Source: JAABUE01 sp034431895 (GTDB taxonomy: Bacteria > Chloroflexota > Anaerolineae > Anaerolineales > Villigracilaceae). Taken from it: a DNA stretch of 17,195 nucleotides. A program made the translations under genes and the position numbers. A model generated the notes under the pieces. It did not search any database. It worked only from the letters and a program-made list of their open reading frames with translations, and was not told the DNA's origin. Below are positions 1 through 9,164 of this stretch, in pieces. Where the stretch lies: the NCBI GenBank assembly GCA_034431895.1, contig DAOUCM010000249.1:1-17195 (forward strand), given 5' to 3'. Within the stretch, counting starts at the first letter, position 1, and every line of letters begins with the position of its first letter.

Positions 1-1881
1 CTACGCTTCCAACAACTCTTTGGCCTTTTTCTGTTGTTTCCCGCGTTCCTCGGTGTCCAGGATGCGCTTACGAATACGGTAAGCGACGGGCGTCACTTCC
101 AGCAACTCGTCGTCGGCCAGGTATTCGATAGCCTCGTCCAGGCTCATCTGGCGGGGCGGCGTCAGGCGAATCTCCATATCGCCGCGCGATGAGCGCATGT
201 TGGTCAGGTGTTTCTTCTTGCACACATTCACGGCAATATCCCCGCTGCGGCTGCATTCCCCTACGACCATGCCTTCATATACTTCTACGCCTGGCTCCAC
301 GAATAACACCCCGCGCTCTTCGGCGCTTTTGAGCGCATAGGCCGTGGTGACACCGCTCTCCCAGGCCACCAGCGAGCCGGTCGAGCGTGTGTTCATCGGG
401 CCGGCCATTTCGTCGTAACCGGAGAAAATGGTGTTCATTACGCCCATCCCGCGTGTGGAGGTGAGAAATTGATAGCGAAAGCCAAGCAAGCCGCGCGTGG
501 GGACGCGGTAGACCAAGCGCGTCGTTCCCTGACCCTTCGACCCGCTCAGGGCAGCACCCGTGTCCTGCATATCCATCATCTGACCGCGCCTGCCCCCCAG
601 CATCTCTACCACCACCCCTACCGTGTCGGTGCTGGTTTCGATATGGACTTCTTCGTATGGTTCGAGCAGCGCCCCGTCTTCGCCCTGGTGGAAGATGACC
701 TCCGGCCTGGAGACTTGAAATTCGTAGCCCTCGCGGCGCATCGTTTCGATGAGAATGCCTAGATGCAGTTCTCCGCGTCCGCTGACCAGGAAATTCTCGG
801 CTGAGTCGGTATCTTCCACGCGCAGGGCCACGTTGGTGCGCAGTTCGTTGTACAGCCGCTCGCGTAGTTTGCGGGAGGTGCCCCACTTGCCCTCGCGCCC
901 GGCGAAGGGGGAGGTGTTGACGCCAAAGGTCATGCGCACGGTTGGCTCTTCGACTTTGATGGCCGGCAAGGCAAGCGGATTTTCGGGGTCGGCCAGCGTC
1001 TCGCCGATGGCGATGCCCTCCAGGCCGGCCAGCGAGACGATGTCGCCTGCGCTGGCTTCTTCTACTTCGATTTTGTCCAGGCCTTGGAACTGATACAGGT
1101 AACGTGCCGATTCGGGCAAATTTTGGCCGTCGAGGGTCAGCCGCGCCAGGCGCTGACCGGCCCTGATCTTCCCGGCAAAGACACGCCCAACGGCGGTCAC
1201 GCCGCGGTAGTCGTCGTACCCCAGAGTGGTGACCAACAATTGCAGCGGGGCGTCAACGTCCACGCGCGGAGCGGGGATGTGGCGCAGGATGGCGTCGAAC
1301 AACGGTTGCAAGTTCGGGCTTAGGTCAGGATGCGTCCCGGCTTGTCCGCTGGTGGCTTTGGCGTAGATGACCGGGAAGTCGGCCTGTTCGTCTGTGGCGC
1401 CCAGTTCGATGAACAGGTCGAAGGTCTCGTTGAGGACGCGGGCGGGTTCGGCGTCCTTGCGGTCCACTTTGTTGATGACGACGACGGCCTTGTGTCCACG
1501 CTCGAGGGCCTTTTTTAGCACGAAGCGGGTTTGAGGCATGGGGCCTTCGGCGGCGTCTACCAACAGCAGCACCCCGTCAACCATGTTCATGATGCGCTCG
1601 ACCTCGCCGCCAAAGTCGGCATGACCGGGCGTGTCTACAATATTGATTTTGACCATTCGACCGCTGAGAGGGTCGGGGATGGTGATGGCGGTATTCTTGG
1701 CCAGGATGGTGATGCCGCGCTCACGTTCCAGGTCATTGGAATCCATGACGCGCTCGGCCACCTGCTGATTCTCGCGGAAGACGTGCGCCTGACGCAGCAT
1801 GTGATCCACCAGGGTGGTCTTGCCGTGGTCTACGTGGGCAATGATGGCGATGTTGCGGAGATCGGTTCGTTCGATTTGCAT
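1..1881 (-). CDS. typA: Ribosome-associated translational GTPase TypA/BipA
   Basis: This is a 626-residue translation-factor-family GTPase that binds the 70S ribosome and helps ribosome assembly and stress or low-temperature adaptation; the role is known from the family. The G motifs are all visible: G1 AHVDHGKT (15-22), G2 RERGITI (53-59), G3 DTPGH (83-87), G4 NKVD (137-140) and a G5-like YAKATSG (173-179). They are followed by the EF-G-like beta-barrel and domains III/V, then the TypA-specific C-terminal domain with SRSGDIAVNVCKKKHLTNMR. It is slightly longer than the usual ~605-615 residues because of a Lys/Glu-rich tail. The start has a modest Shine-Dalgarno (AAGG) 7 nt upstream, and the stop TAG occupies bases 1-3, so the gene is complete. 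It follows a terminator and an 8-bp tandem array, so it probably starts its own transcript. Confidence 0.97.
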   Translation of the reverse strand: MQIERTDLRNIAIIAHVDHGKTTLVDHMLRQAHVFRENQQVAERVMDSNDLERERGITILAKNTAITIPDPLSGRMVKINIVDTPGHADFGGEVERIMNMVDGVLLLVDAAEGPMPQTRFVLKKALERGHKAVVVINKVDRKDAEPARVLNETFDLFIELGATDEQADFPVIYAKATSGQAGTHPDLSPNLQPLFDAILRHIPAPRVDVDAPLQLLVTTLGYDDYRGVTAVGRVFAGKIRAGQRLARLTLDGQNLPESARYLYQFQGLDKIEVEEASAGDIVSLAGLEGIAIGETLADPENPLALPAIKVEEPTVRMTFGVNTSPFAGREGKWGTSRKLRERLYNELRTNVALRVEDTDSAENFLVSGRGELHLGILIETMRREGYEFQVSRPEVIFHQGEDGALLEPYEEVHIETSTDTVGVVVEMLGGRRGQMMDMQDTGAALSGSKGQGTTRLVYRVPTRGLLGFRYQFLTSTRGMGVMNTIFSGYDEMAGPMNTRSTGSLVAWESGVTTAYALKSAEERGVLFVEPGVEVYEGMVVGECSRSGDIAVNVCKKKHLTNMRSSRGDMEIRLTPPRQMSLDEAIEYLADDELLEVTPVAYRIRKRILDTEERGKQQKKAKELLEA

Positions 1882-1895
1882 AGTTGCCTTATGTC

Positions 1896-1935
1896 TATAG
1901 TCTGATAGTCTTATAGTCTGATAGTCTGATAGTCT
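1896..1935. repeat. 8-bp tandem repeat array upstream of typA (5 units)
   Basis: Five contiguous octamers of the form [T/G]ATAGTCT are seen, in the order TATAGTCT, GATAGTCT, TATAGTCT, GATAGTCT, GATAGTCT. The variants alternate, giving a partial 16-bp higher-order period. The array ends 15 nt before the typA start codon and lies just after the terminator at 1956-1980, exactly where the typA promoter or leader would be expected. On the typA strand the units read AGACTAT[C/A] and create TATA-like steps that could form a -10 element; that is an inference. Confidence 0.85.
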
Positions 1936-1955
1936 TTAGGGTTGGACTCACACAC

Positions 1956-1980
1956 AAAAACCCCGGCATGGGGACCGGGG
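1956..1980 (-). terminator. Rho-independent terminator for the carboxylase/CYTH transcript
   Basis: On the minus strand a perfect 6-bp GC stem, CCCCGG (1980-1975) with CCGGGG (1966-1961), closes an 8-nt loop and is followed at once by five T residues (1960-1956). This is a classic intrinsic terminator. It lies about 230 nt downstream of the CYTH gene stop and 75 nt upstream of the typA start, so it separates the two transcripts. Confidence 0.8.
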
Positions 1981-2090
1981 CTTACCAAAGTCGTACCGGC
2001 GCTTTCTGGACAGGTTGTATCTTATCAGAGAGTGATGATTTTGGGTAGAGGCTCGTTGGATGAATCGAATGTATCTACTCCCCCAATCGT

Positions 2091-2137
2091 CCGCAGATTT
2101 CGCAGAGTACGCGGATTGGAGGAAAATCGGCGAAATC
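2091..2137. repeat. Degenerate inverted repeat with GATTTCGC/GCGAAATC arms
   Basis: GATTTCGC at 2096-2103 is matched by its exact reverse complement GCGAAATC at 2130-2137, with similar CGC/GGATT words between (CCGCAG, TACGCGGATT). It lies in the 229-bp untranslated stretch between the CYTH gene stop and the terminator. Similar words (CGCGAAA, GCGAAATACGCG) recur in the other large gap at 10655-10751, so this looks like a decayed copy of a dispersed intergenic element. The rest of 1981-2209 shows only a small TCCCC-TTT-GGGGA hairpin at 2150-2162. Confidence 0.45.
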
Positions 2138-2209
2138 CGAGTCACGGCGTCCCCTTTGGGGATCTGTGGATGAATGTGGCGGTTTGTGCAGCAGAGCAAC
2201 TATTCTTTA

Positions 2210-2869
2210 TCATTGACCACTACCATAGGTCTTGCCGGCCGGTTGCTCATCTGCCGGACGCACAGCCTCTATGAAGGGCGTGCAAAGGTCTTGCGCAGAG
2301 ATCGAGCCTTTCTCTACCGCCTCGAAAGTCAGACGAGTGGGATTTAGGTTGCGTTTCTGGCACAGGCCTTCGAACAGCGCCAAGTAACTGGCCGGGATGG
2401 CGGCCTCGAAGTCCAACCCCAGGGTTTGCGAGGCGGTTCGTAAACGTTCTACGTTGGGGCCTTCGATTTCCACGAAATCGCCGTAGGGCAGTTCGTCCAA
2501 CATGATGTGTAGCCCTTCCCACTCGTAGGTCGTGCGATATTTCTCATACGTAGCCGAAACGACATATCCGAGCGCGCGCAGGATGTTTTGCGCTGCCTCG
2601 AAATTTTCTACTTGGGTCTCGTATTCTGCGCGGCTCAAGACCCCGTCCAGCCGTTCGGAGGGCCCCTTGTAGGTCAAGTGCGCTTGGGTGTCCATGCGCA
2701 GCCGTAATACCTGGCCGGCCGTCCGCAGGCTGCCATCTGGCAGGTCGAAGCGCAGGTTGGTTTCATGCACACGCGGCTGAATCAGACGCGCTCCGAGCGT
2801 GCGCAGGTGTTCCTCCACTCGCTTCAGGTCGTTCACGTAGAATTTGACTTCCGTCTCTTGAACGTTCAT
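2210..2869 (-). CDS. CYTH-domain protein (class IV adenylate cyclase / triphosphatase-like)
   Basis: The 219-residue product is a CYTH triphosphate-tunnel protein. The signature ExExK is at residues 5-9 (ETEVK). It is followed by the alternating charged strands of the tunnel: ETNLRFDLPDG, VLRLRMD, LTYKGP, RAEYET, YEKYRTTYEW, MLDELPYGDFVEIEG. Family members hydrolyse inorganic or thiamine triphosphate, or make cAMP (CyaB); the sequence alone does not say which. The tunnel domain ends near residue 170, and the last ~50 residues are a tail of no recognised domain. The start has a GAGG Shine-Dalgarno 5 nt upstream. It lies 49 bp downstream of the BCCP gene on the same strand with no terminator between, so it is probably the last gene of the carboxylase operon. 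The functional link to acyl-CoA carboxylation is unknown. Confidence 0.88.
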   Translation of the reverse strand: MNVQETEVKFYVNDLKRVEEHLRTLGARLIQPRVHETNLRFDLPDGSLRTAGQVLRLRMDTQAHLTYKGPSERLDGVLSRAEYETQVENFEAAQNILRALGYVVSATYEKYRTTYEWEGLHIMLDELPYGDFVEIEGPNVERLRTASQTLGLDFEAAIPASYLALFEGLCQKRNLNPTRLTFEAVEKGSISAQDLCTPFIEAVRPADEQPAGKTYGSGQ

Positions 2870-2918
2870 GGTCCTCAGGCTTCGAGCCCTCCCTTTTGGA
2901 CAGGCGTAAAGTCTATCC

Positions 2919-3416
2919 CTACTGGACGCTCAACAGGGTTTGCTTTTGCTCCACGCTCTCGCCCGCGCGCACGCGGATTCGATGAACCGTGCCGCCGCGC
3001 GGGGCTTTCAACTCGTTCTGCATCTTCATGGATTCCAGGATGACCAGCACCTGTCCTTTTTCGACTGTCTGCCCTTCCTCGACCGGCACGGAGACGACCA
3101 TGCCGGGCATGGGCGCTTTAAGATGGAACTCTCCCGCGTCGGATACGGAACTTCCGCCGGCCGCTCTCAACCGTTTTTCTCTCTCATCCTCGACTTTGAC
3201 CGAGTATTGATGCCCCATCAAAAGCACTTCCAACTGTTCCTCGCCCGAATAAACGAAGCCCTCGAAGGAACGGCCCTCCAATAAAAGCGAGAAGACCGGC
3301 TGCCCATGGATGGAATCGAAATCCACTTGTAAGGTTTGGCCGTTGACGATGATGTGGCGTTCGTCTACTACCTCGATAAGGTATTCTTTGTCTTTGACGG
3401 TCGTAATATATTTCAT
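2919..3416 (-). CDS. Biotin carboxyl carrier protein of acyl-CoA carboxylase
   Basis: This 165-residue protein carries the biotin that shuttles carboxyl groups between the biotin carboxylase and the carboxyltransferase encoded just upstream. Residues 98-165 form the biotinyl/lipoyl domain, starting at KAPMPG (100-105) and with the biotinylation motif ESMKM at 128-132, so Lys131 is the modified lysine. Residues 1-80 form an N-terminal beta-rich region with the MKYITTV start typical of carriers of propionyl-CoA/methylmalonyl-CoA-type enzymes, joined by a short Gly/Ser linker near 87-93. The gap to the biotin carboxylase stop is only 10 nt, and the stop TAG of that gene overlaps the AGAGG Shine-Dalgarno used here, a sign of translational coupling. 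Confidence 0.93.
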   Translation of the reverse strand: MKYITTVKDKEYLIEVVDERHIIVNGQTLQVDFDSIHGQPVFSLLLEGRSFEGFVYSGEEQLEVLLMGHQYSVKVEDEREKRLRAAGGSSVSDAGEFHLKAPMPGMVVSVPVEEGQTVEKGQVLVILESMKMQNELKAPRGGTVHRIRVRAGESVEQKQTLLSVQ

Positions 3417-3426
3417 GGCGTCGCCT

Positions 3427-4935
<1,509 letters not shown>

Positions 4936-4952
4936 GTGCGCTCCCAAGAATG

Positions 4953-4984
4953 TATACAAGTACACAGGTACACAAGTACACAGG
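4953..4984. repeat. 8-bp tandem repeat array upstream of the biotin carboxylase gene (4 units)
   Basis: Four contiguous octamers TA[T/C]ACA[A/G]G are present in the order TATACAAG, TACACAGG, TACACAAG, TACACAGG. As in the array upstream of typA the two variants alternate, giving a 16-bp super-period. It ends 18 nt before the biotin carboxylase ATG, inside the 74-bp gap after the carboxyltransferase gene. Its last unit overlaps a small inverted repeat, CAGGT (4981-4985) with ACCTG (4989-4993), which could fold in the mRNA. Confidence 0.85.
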
Positions 4985-5009
4985 TTTTACCTGCCTACCT
5001 GTATCCCTC

Positions 5010-6563
5010 TCACAGCGGAATATTTCCATGCTTCTTGGCCGGGTTGGCGTCGCGTTTGTTGCTCAACATCTCCAGGGCATTGATCAGGCGCGGCCGGGTC
5101 TCGCGCGGCTCGATGACATCGTCAATGTAACCGCGTTCAGCCGCAATATATGGATTGGCAAACTTTTCACGGTATTCGGCCACCAATTCTGCCTTCCGCT
5201 TGGCGGCATCTTTCGCTTTCTCCAGTTCTTTGCGGAAGATGATGTTGACGGCTCCCTCCGGCCCCATCACAGCAATCTCGGCGCTCGGCCAGGCCAGGTT
5301 GACATCGCCGCGAATGTGCTTGCTCGACATCACGTCGTAGGCCCCGCCGTAGGCCTTGCGGGTGATGACCGTCAGTTTTGGAACGGTCGCTTCGCAATAG
5401 GCATACAACAACTTGGCGCCATGACGAATGATGCCGCCGTGTTCTTGCGCTGTGCCAGGCAGGAAGCCCGGCACATCTACAAAGGTCAAGATGGGAATGT
5501 TGAACGAATCGCAGAAGCGGACGAAGCGCCCGGCTTTGTCCGAAGAATTGATGTCTAGCACGCCTGCCAGCACAGCCGGCTGATTGGCTACGATACCAAT
5601 CGAATGCCCGCCCAGGCGTGCAAAACCGACCACGATGTTTTGCGCATAGGCCTCGTGAATCTCGAAGAATTGACCGTTGTCTACTACGCGATGGATGACC
5701 TCTTTGATGTCGTAGGGCTTGCCGGGGTCATCGGGAATCAGCGTGTCGAGGCTTTCATCCATGCGCAGTGGGTCATCGCCCAATTGGACGACAGGCGGGT
5801 CTTCCATGTTATTGGACGGTAGATAGCCGAGCAATTTCCGAATCAAGTAGAGCGTATCGGCTTCGCTATCGGCGGCCACATGGCAAACGCCCGAAGTCTC
5901 GGCATGGACGCTGGCGCCGCCCAAATCCTCGAAGGAGACTTCTTCGTGTGTCACCGACTTGACCACTTCGGGGCCGGTGACGAACATGTAGGATGAGCCG
6001 CGCACCATGAAGATGAAATCGGTCAGGGCCGGGGAATAGACGGCGCCGCCGGCGCACGGTCCCATGATGGCGCTGATTTGCGGGATGACGCCCGAAGCCA
6101 GGGTGTTTCGCAGGAAGATGTCGGCATAGCCGCCCAGCGAGACTACTCCTTCCTGAATACGCGCCCCTCCCGAGTCGTTCAAGCCAATGACCGGCGCTCC
6201 GTTCTTGAGCGCCATGTCCATAATCTTGCAGATTTTCTCGGCATGAACCTCGCCCAGCGAGCCGCCGAAGACGGTGAAATCTTGCGAGAAGACGTATACC
6301 AACCGCCCCTCGATGGTGCCCCAGCCGGTGACGACCGAATCGCTCAGGATCTTTTGCTTGTCCAGCCCGAAATCGTGCGTGCGGTGCGTCACGAAGGCAT
6401 CTACCTCGCGAAACGAGCCTTTGTCCAGCAGCAGGTCTATGCGCTCGCGGGCGGTCAAGCGGCCCTTTTTGTGCTGGGCTTCGATGCGCTCTGCCCCTCC
6501 ACCCAGGCGAGATTGGGATTTCAATTTTCGCAAGCGTTCGATTTTATGCGTATGCTCACTCAT
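5010..6563 (-). CDS. pccB: Acyl-CoA carboxyltransferase, propionyl-CoA carboxylase beta type
   Basis: The 517-residue product transfers the carboxyl group from carboxybiotin to an acyl-CoA. It has the two crotonase-like halves of the family. The N half carries NDSGGARIQEG (129-139) and the oxyanion stretch MGPCAGGAVYSP (167-178); the C half carries DVPGFLPGTAQE (363-373) with GGIIRHGAKLLYAY. RKAYGGAYDVM holds Asp410 at the position where Asp marks propionyl-CoA preference and Ile marks acetyl-CoA preference in actinobacterial homologues. I therefore favour propionyl-CoA as substrate, making methylmalonyl-CoA. A biotin-dependent methylmalonyl-CoA decarboxylase is less likely because no sodium-pump beta subunit is present. 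The start ATGAGTGA overlaps the stop of the upstream membrane gene by 8 nt, with GAGAGG as Shine-Dalgarno. Confidence 0.94.
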   Translation of the reverse strand: MSEHTHKIERLRKLKSQSRLGGGAERIEAQHKKGRLTARERIDLLLDKGSFREVDAFVTHRTHDFGLDKQKILSDSVVTGWGTIEGRLVYVFSQDFTVFGGSLGEVHAEKICKIMDMALKNGAPVIGLNDSGGARIQEGVVSLGGYADIFLRNTLASGVIPQISAIMGPCAGGAVYSPALTDFIFMVRGSSYMFVTGPEVVKSVTHEEVSFEDLGGASVHAETSGVCHVAADSEADTLYLIRKLLGYLPSNNMEDPPVVQLGDDPLRMDESLDTLIPDDPGKPYDIKEVIHRVVDNGQFFEIHEAYAQNIVVGFARLGGHSIGIVANQPAVLAGVLDINSSDKAGRFVRFCDSFNIPILTFVDVPGFLPGTAQEHGGIIRHGAKLLYAYCEATVPKLTVITRKAYGGAYDVMSSKHIRGDVNLAWPSAEIAVMGPEGAVNIIFRKELEKAKDAAKRKAELVAEYREKFANPYIAAERGYIDDVIEPRETRPRLINALEMLSNKRDANPAKKHGNIPL

Positions 6564-6975
6564 TTGCCTCTCTCTTTGACGATGGTTTCGAGAAGAACAT
6601 CTTTGTTTGGGGAAGCCAGGCGCATCCAGCGGCGACGAGCAGTAAGATGGTGGTCACGCCCAGGGCAAAGGGCGCATTGGCGCGTGGGTATTGGAAGAAG
6701 AGCCGGTCGCACCAATACCAGACGGTGAAGCCAACTGCCGCCCCAAACAAGCCGATGCGCGCCCAGGCCTTGCGCCGCCACGTTCCCCACAGCAGCCCCA
6801 TCCCTGTCAACATCCCGACGCCTCCGCTGGCGGCGATATAGAGCGCGCCGGGCGGTGCGCCAAATCGCTGCAAGTCGTCCCACCAGTGGAGGGCGCTCCA
6901 CAGGCGCAATCCGCCCCATGCTGTAAGGCTTAACACCAGCCAGAGGAGTATCGTTACACACAAAGGACGTTTCAT
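6556..6975 (-). CDS. Four-helix integral membrane protein of unknown function
   Basis: This is a 139-residue very hydrophobic protein with four likely transmembrane segments at about residues 5-27, 44-64, 72-90 and 102-121. A short basic C-terminus (SKPSSKREANE) follows. Tryptophan-rich turns (LHWWDD, WYWCDRLFF) lie near the membrane borders. I recognise no functional domain; similar short proteins of unknown function are, to my memory, common in Anaerolineae. Its stop codon overlaps the carboxyltransferase start by 8 nt, so the two are translationally coupled and this is the first gene of the carboxylase run. The ATG at 6975 is chosen because the reading frame upstream of it loses membrane character and turns Arg/Pro-rich; its Shine-Dalgarno is weak. 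Confidence 0.8.
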   Translation of the reverse strand: MKRPLCVTILLWLVLSLTAWGGLRLWSALHWWDDLQRFGAPPGALYIAASGGVGMLTGMGLLWGTWRRKAWARIGLFGAAVGFTVWYWCDRLFFQYPRANAPFALGVTTILLLVAAGCAWLPQTKMFFSKPSSKREANE

Positions 6976-7088
6976 CGTGAGACTCTGTAAAGACCTGAAA
7001 AACGAAATACTCGATCCGCGCCGCAGTTCCCTGGTCTGACGCCAGCCTGGTCCAGGGGACAGACTGGAGGCCGCGCCAGGGTCTTTTG
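6976..7088. other. Structured gap upstream of the carboxylase operon
   Basis: This 113-bp space after the glycosyltransferase gene contains nested inverted repeats: CCCTGG (7029-7034) with CCAGGG (7076-7081), TCTG (7035-7038) with CAGA (7060-7063), and a central CCTG-GTC-CAGG (7046-7056). On the minus strand no T-run follows directly, so it is not a clear intrinsic terminator. I could not find a convincing promoter for the carboxylase operon here. Confidence 0.4.
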
Positions 7089-9164
7089 TTAAGGTTTGGG
7101 CAGGAAGCGCATGATGGCCTTCCCGCCGTAGTAATCCAGCACCTCGTAGCGGCCGGTGTATTGGCCGCGATAGGGCACGGCTTCCAGGAAAGTCGGGTTG
7201 GCAAAGATGTAGTCCAGGCCGAGGGCGGCTAGATAATCGCTGCCGTGCTGGGTCTTGTGCGCCTGGAAATAGGCGTAACTGTTGATCAGGCCGTCCATGT
7301 TGACAATAGTGCGCTCGCGAATGAAGTAGCCCACGTTGCCCCCACCGGTCATACCGATGAGGCTGCCAGGCTCGGTATGTTTTTCGACGAAGGCGACCAC
7401 CTCCATGTAAGGCGGGCGAGCCTCTACTGCGCCGTATTGCATCTGTGCAACGGTGAGTTGACCGAAGAGGAGGGCGCGGGTGAGGCCCCAATACAGCGCC
7501 ATTAGCGTGAGAACCGTCTCGACCATCGGCAAGCGCCGTAACGGTTGTGTCAGGATGTCAAGCAGTAGACTGGCTGCCAGGACAAGGAAGACCGGTTGGC
7601 TGATCCAATACCACTCTTTGGCGGCGGCGTAGCCGGTGGCGTTGTACGACAGCACTTGCAGGAAGGAGCCGGCCAGCAGCGGCACAAGCACCAGGTCGCG
7701 CGCGCCGCGCGCTGCCCGGCGACGGTTGAGGAGCAAAAGTCCGCCAAGCGCCAGCAGCGTCACAGCAAAGATGATGGCGTATCGCAGATGATAGTCCAGC
7801 GGCCAAAGACGCATCTCGATAGAGCCGTTCCATTGTCCCAGCAGGTTCGTAAAGGGCGCCCAGGCGTTCAACTCGCCATCGGCATCGATTCCCAAAAAGG
7901 AGGTGGGATAACGCGCCGCGCCGCCGTAGACGCGGCTGGAGAACGAGCCCCACCAGCGTTTGATCTGCCCGCTGACCGGCGAGGCAACCCCAAACGTCAG
8001 TTTGTTCCATAGCATATACGCGCCCAGCGCCCCGCCCAAGATGCCGTAATAGGCGGCGCCCTCCACCAGCCAGCGGCGTCCATAGTATTGCAAGGCGCGC
8101 AGCGGCGTGAAGACACGCGGCCTTTCTTGGAGGCTGCTGAACAGCGCATAGACCAACCGGCTGCTCGATCCCAGCAGAAAGACCAGCCCGCCATCTATGA
8201 GCGGCACAGTGCGCGGGAAACTGCCCTTCAAGACGCCCAGGTGGAACAATCCAAGCATCACGGCCAGTATCGCCAACGCCGACCCGCCCGTGCCTATCAA
8301 CGCCCGCCAGACCAGGCGCAGCGGCGGGTGAGACTTGGGATGTTCGTATAGCCCCAGAAAGTAGAACAGCGGGATGCGCACGCTGACGCTGACCGCCAGC
8401 ATCAGGATGGCGCTGTCGGCATAGGTGTAATATTCGGGCAGACCGGTGCGGAGGACGAAGGCCACCAGCGCGCTGACGGTCAGCGATAACAGGTCGAGCG
8501 GCAGGAGAGAACGCAGCGGGTGGCCGCGGAAGACGAACCACAGCCCCAGCAGCAGGGAGAGGAAGACCAGGTCGAGGCGGCTGAAAGTCAGCAGGGTAGC
8601 GAGAACGCCCAAGGCGGCCAGCCACGTCCAATGAACGGGAAAAGGCCACAGGTCGAATTCGAAGCGTCGAAGAACGAAGAGGAACAGGAGCAGGCAAAAG
8701 GCTGCCAGTCCGGTCTCCAGTCCCTGCTGGTACATATTCCAGTGTAGATTGAGGTCGAAGGCCCAATACAGCGCAGCCAGCGCGGCCACCGGCGTCGAGA
8801 GGCTTCCTTTGACCAGGCGGTACAACAGGATGGCGGTAGCGGCGCGCAGAGCGGCCAAAACCAACAGCAAGATGCGCAGCGGCAGAATCAAGTCGAAGCG
8901 CGCCAGGGCAAAGATAGGCACGCATACCAGCATCCAGAGCGGATGATAACCGTTGGTGAGGTTGAGGCCGTCGAAGGTGCTGCCTTTGCCTTCACTGATG
9001 TTCTGGGCGACTTTGAAGTAATAATAGGCATCATCGCGCGTGAACCACTTGTTGGGGAAGTTGTAAGCGTCTGAAAAAGCCGCATAGCCATTGATGGACA
9101 GCAAAGCGGCCAGGAGGAAGAGTTCGAACCAGGGCAGGCGTTTCCAAAGAGGCATCAAGGGCAT
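7089..9164 (-). CDS. GT-C-type membrane glycosyltransferase (PMT/ArnT-like), putative
   Basis: This 691-residue polytopic protein has roughly 14-16 predicted membrane segments. After the first helix the external loop carries the acidic pair Asp44-Asp45 in FTRDDAYYYF, then NGYHPLW at 71-77. This layout is typical of GT-C glycosyltransferases, which use lipid-phosphate sugars on the outer face of the membrane. The last ~100 residues form a soluble domain (GMTGGGNVGYFI, NMDGLINSYAYF, LGLDYIFANP) that recurs in this superfamily. Sugar and acceptor cannot be told from sequence. I chose ATG 9164 because it overlaps the dehydrogenase stop as TAATG; an upstream ATG at 9209 would overlap that gene by 46 nt, and ATG 9155 is another option. 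Translation probably depends on coupling, since no good Shine-Dalgarno is visible. Confidence 0.82.
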   Translation of the reverse strand: MPLMPLWKRLPWFELFLLAALLSINGYAAFSDAYNFPNKWFTRDDAYYYFKVAQNISEGKGSTFDGLNLTNGYHPLWMLVCVPIFALARFDLILPLRILLLVLAALRAATAILLYRLVKGSLSTPVAALAALYWAFDLNLHWNMYQQGLETGLAAFCLLLFLFVLRRFEFDLWPFPVHWTWLAALGVLATLLTFSRLDLVFLSLLLGLWFVFRGHPLRSLLPLDLLSLTVSALVAFVLRTGLPEYYTYADSAILMLAVSVSVRIPLFYFLGLYEHPKSHPPLRLVWRALIGTGGSALAILAVMLGLFHLGVLKGSFPRTVPLIDGGLVFLLGSSSRLVYALFSSLQERPRVFTPLRALQYYGRRWLVEGAAYYGILGGALGAYMLWNKLTFGVASPVSGQIKRWWGSFSSRVYGGAARYPTSFLGIDADGELNAWAPFTNLLGQWNGSIEMRLWPLDYHLRYAIIFAVTLLALGGLLLLNRRRAARGARDLVLVPLLAGSFLQVLSYNATGYAAAKEWYWISQPVFLVLAASLLLDILTQPLRRLPMVETVLTLMALYWGLTRALLFGQLTVAQMQYGAVEARPPYMEVVAFVEKHTEPGSLIGMTGGGNVGYFIRERTIVNMDGLINSYAYFQAHKTQHGSDYLAALGLDYIFANPTFLEAVPYRGQYTGRYEVLDYYGGKAIMRFLPKP

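Noticed and set aside
1896..1935. CRISPR array
   Set aside because: Units are 8 bp with no spacers and no cas genes nearby; this is a simple tandem repeat.
4936..4965. Upstream ATG at 4965 for biotin carboxylase
   Set aside because: It lies within the tandem array and adds MYLYTFLGAH, which is unlike the family; the ATG at 4935 has a good GGGAG site.
7558..8925. 455-codon minus-strand frame overlapping the glycosyltransferase
   Set aside because: It is an alternative frame of the same strand, very Arg/Pro/Ala-rich and without membrane segments. The glycosyltransferase frame has clear helices and the DDAYYYF motif.
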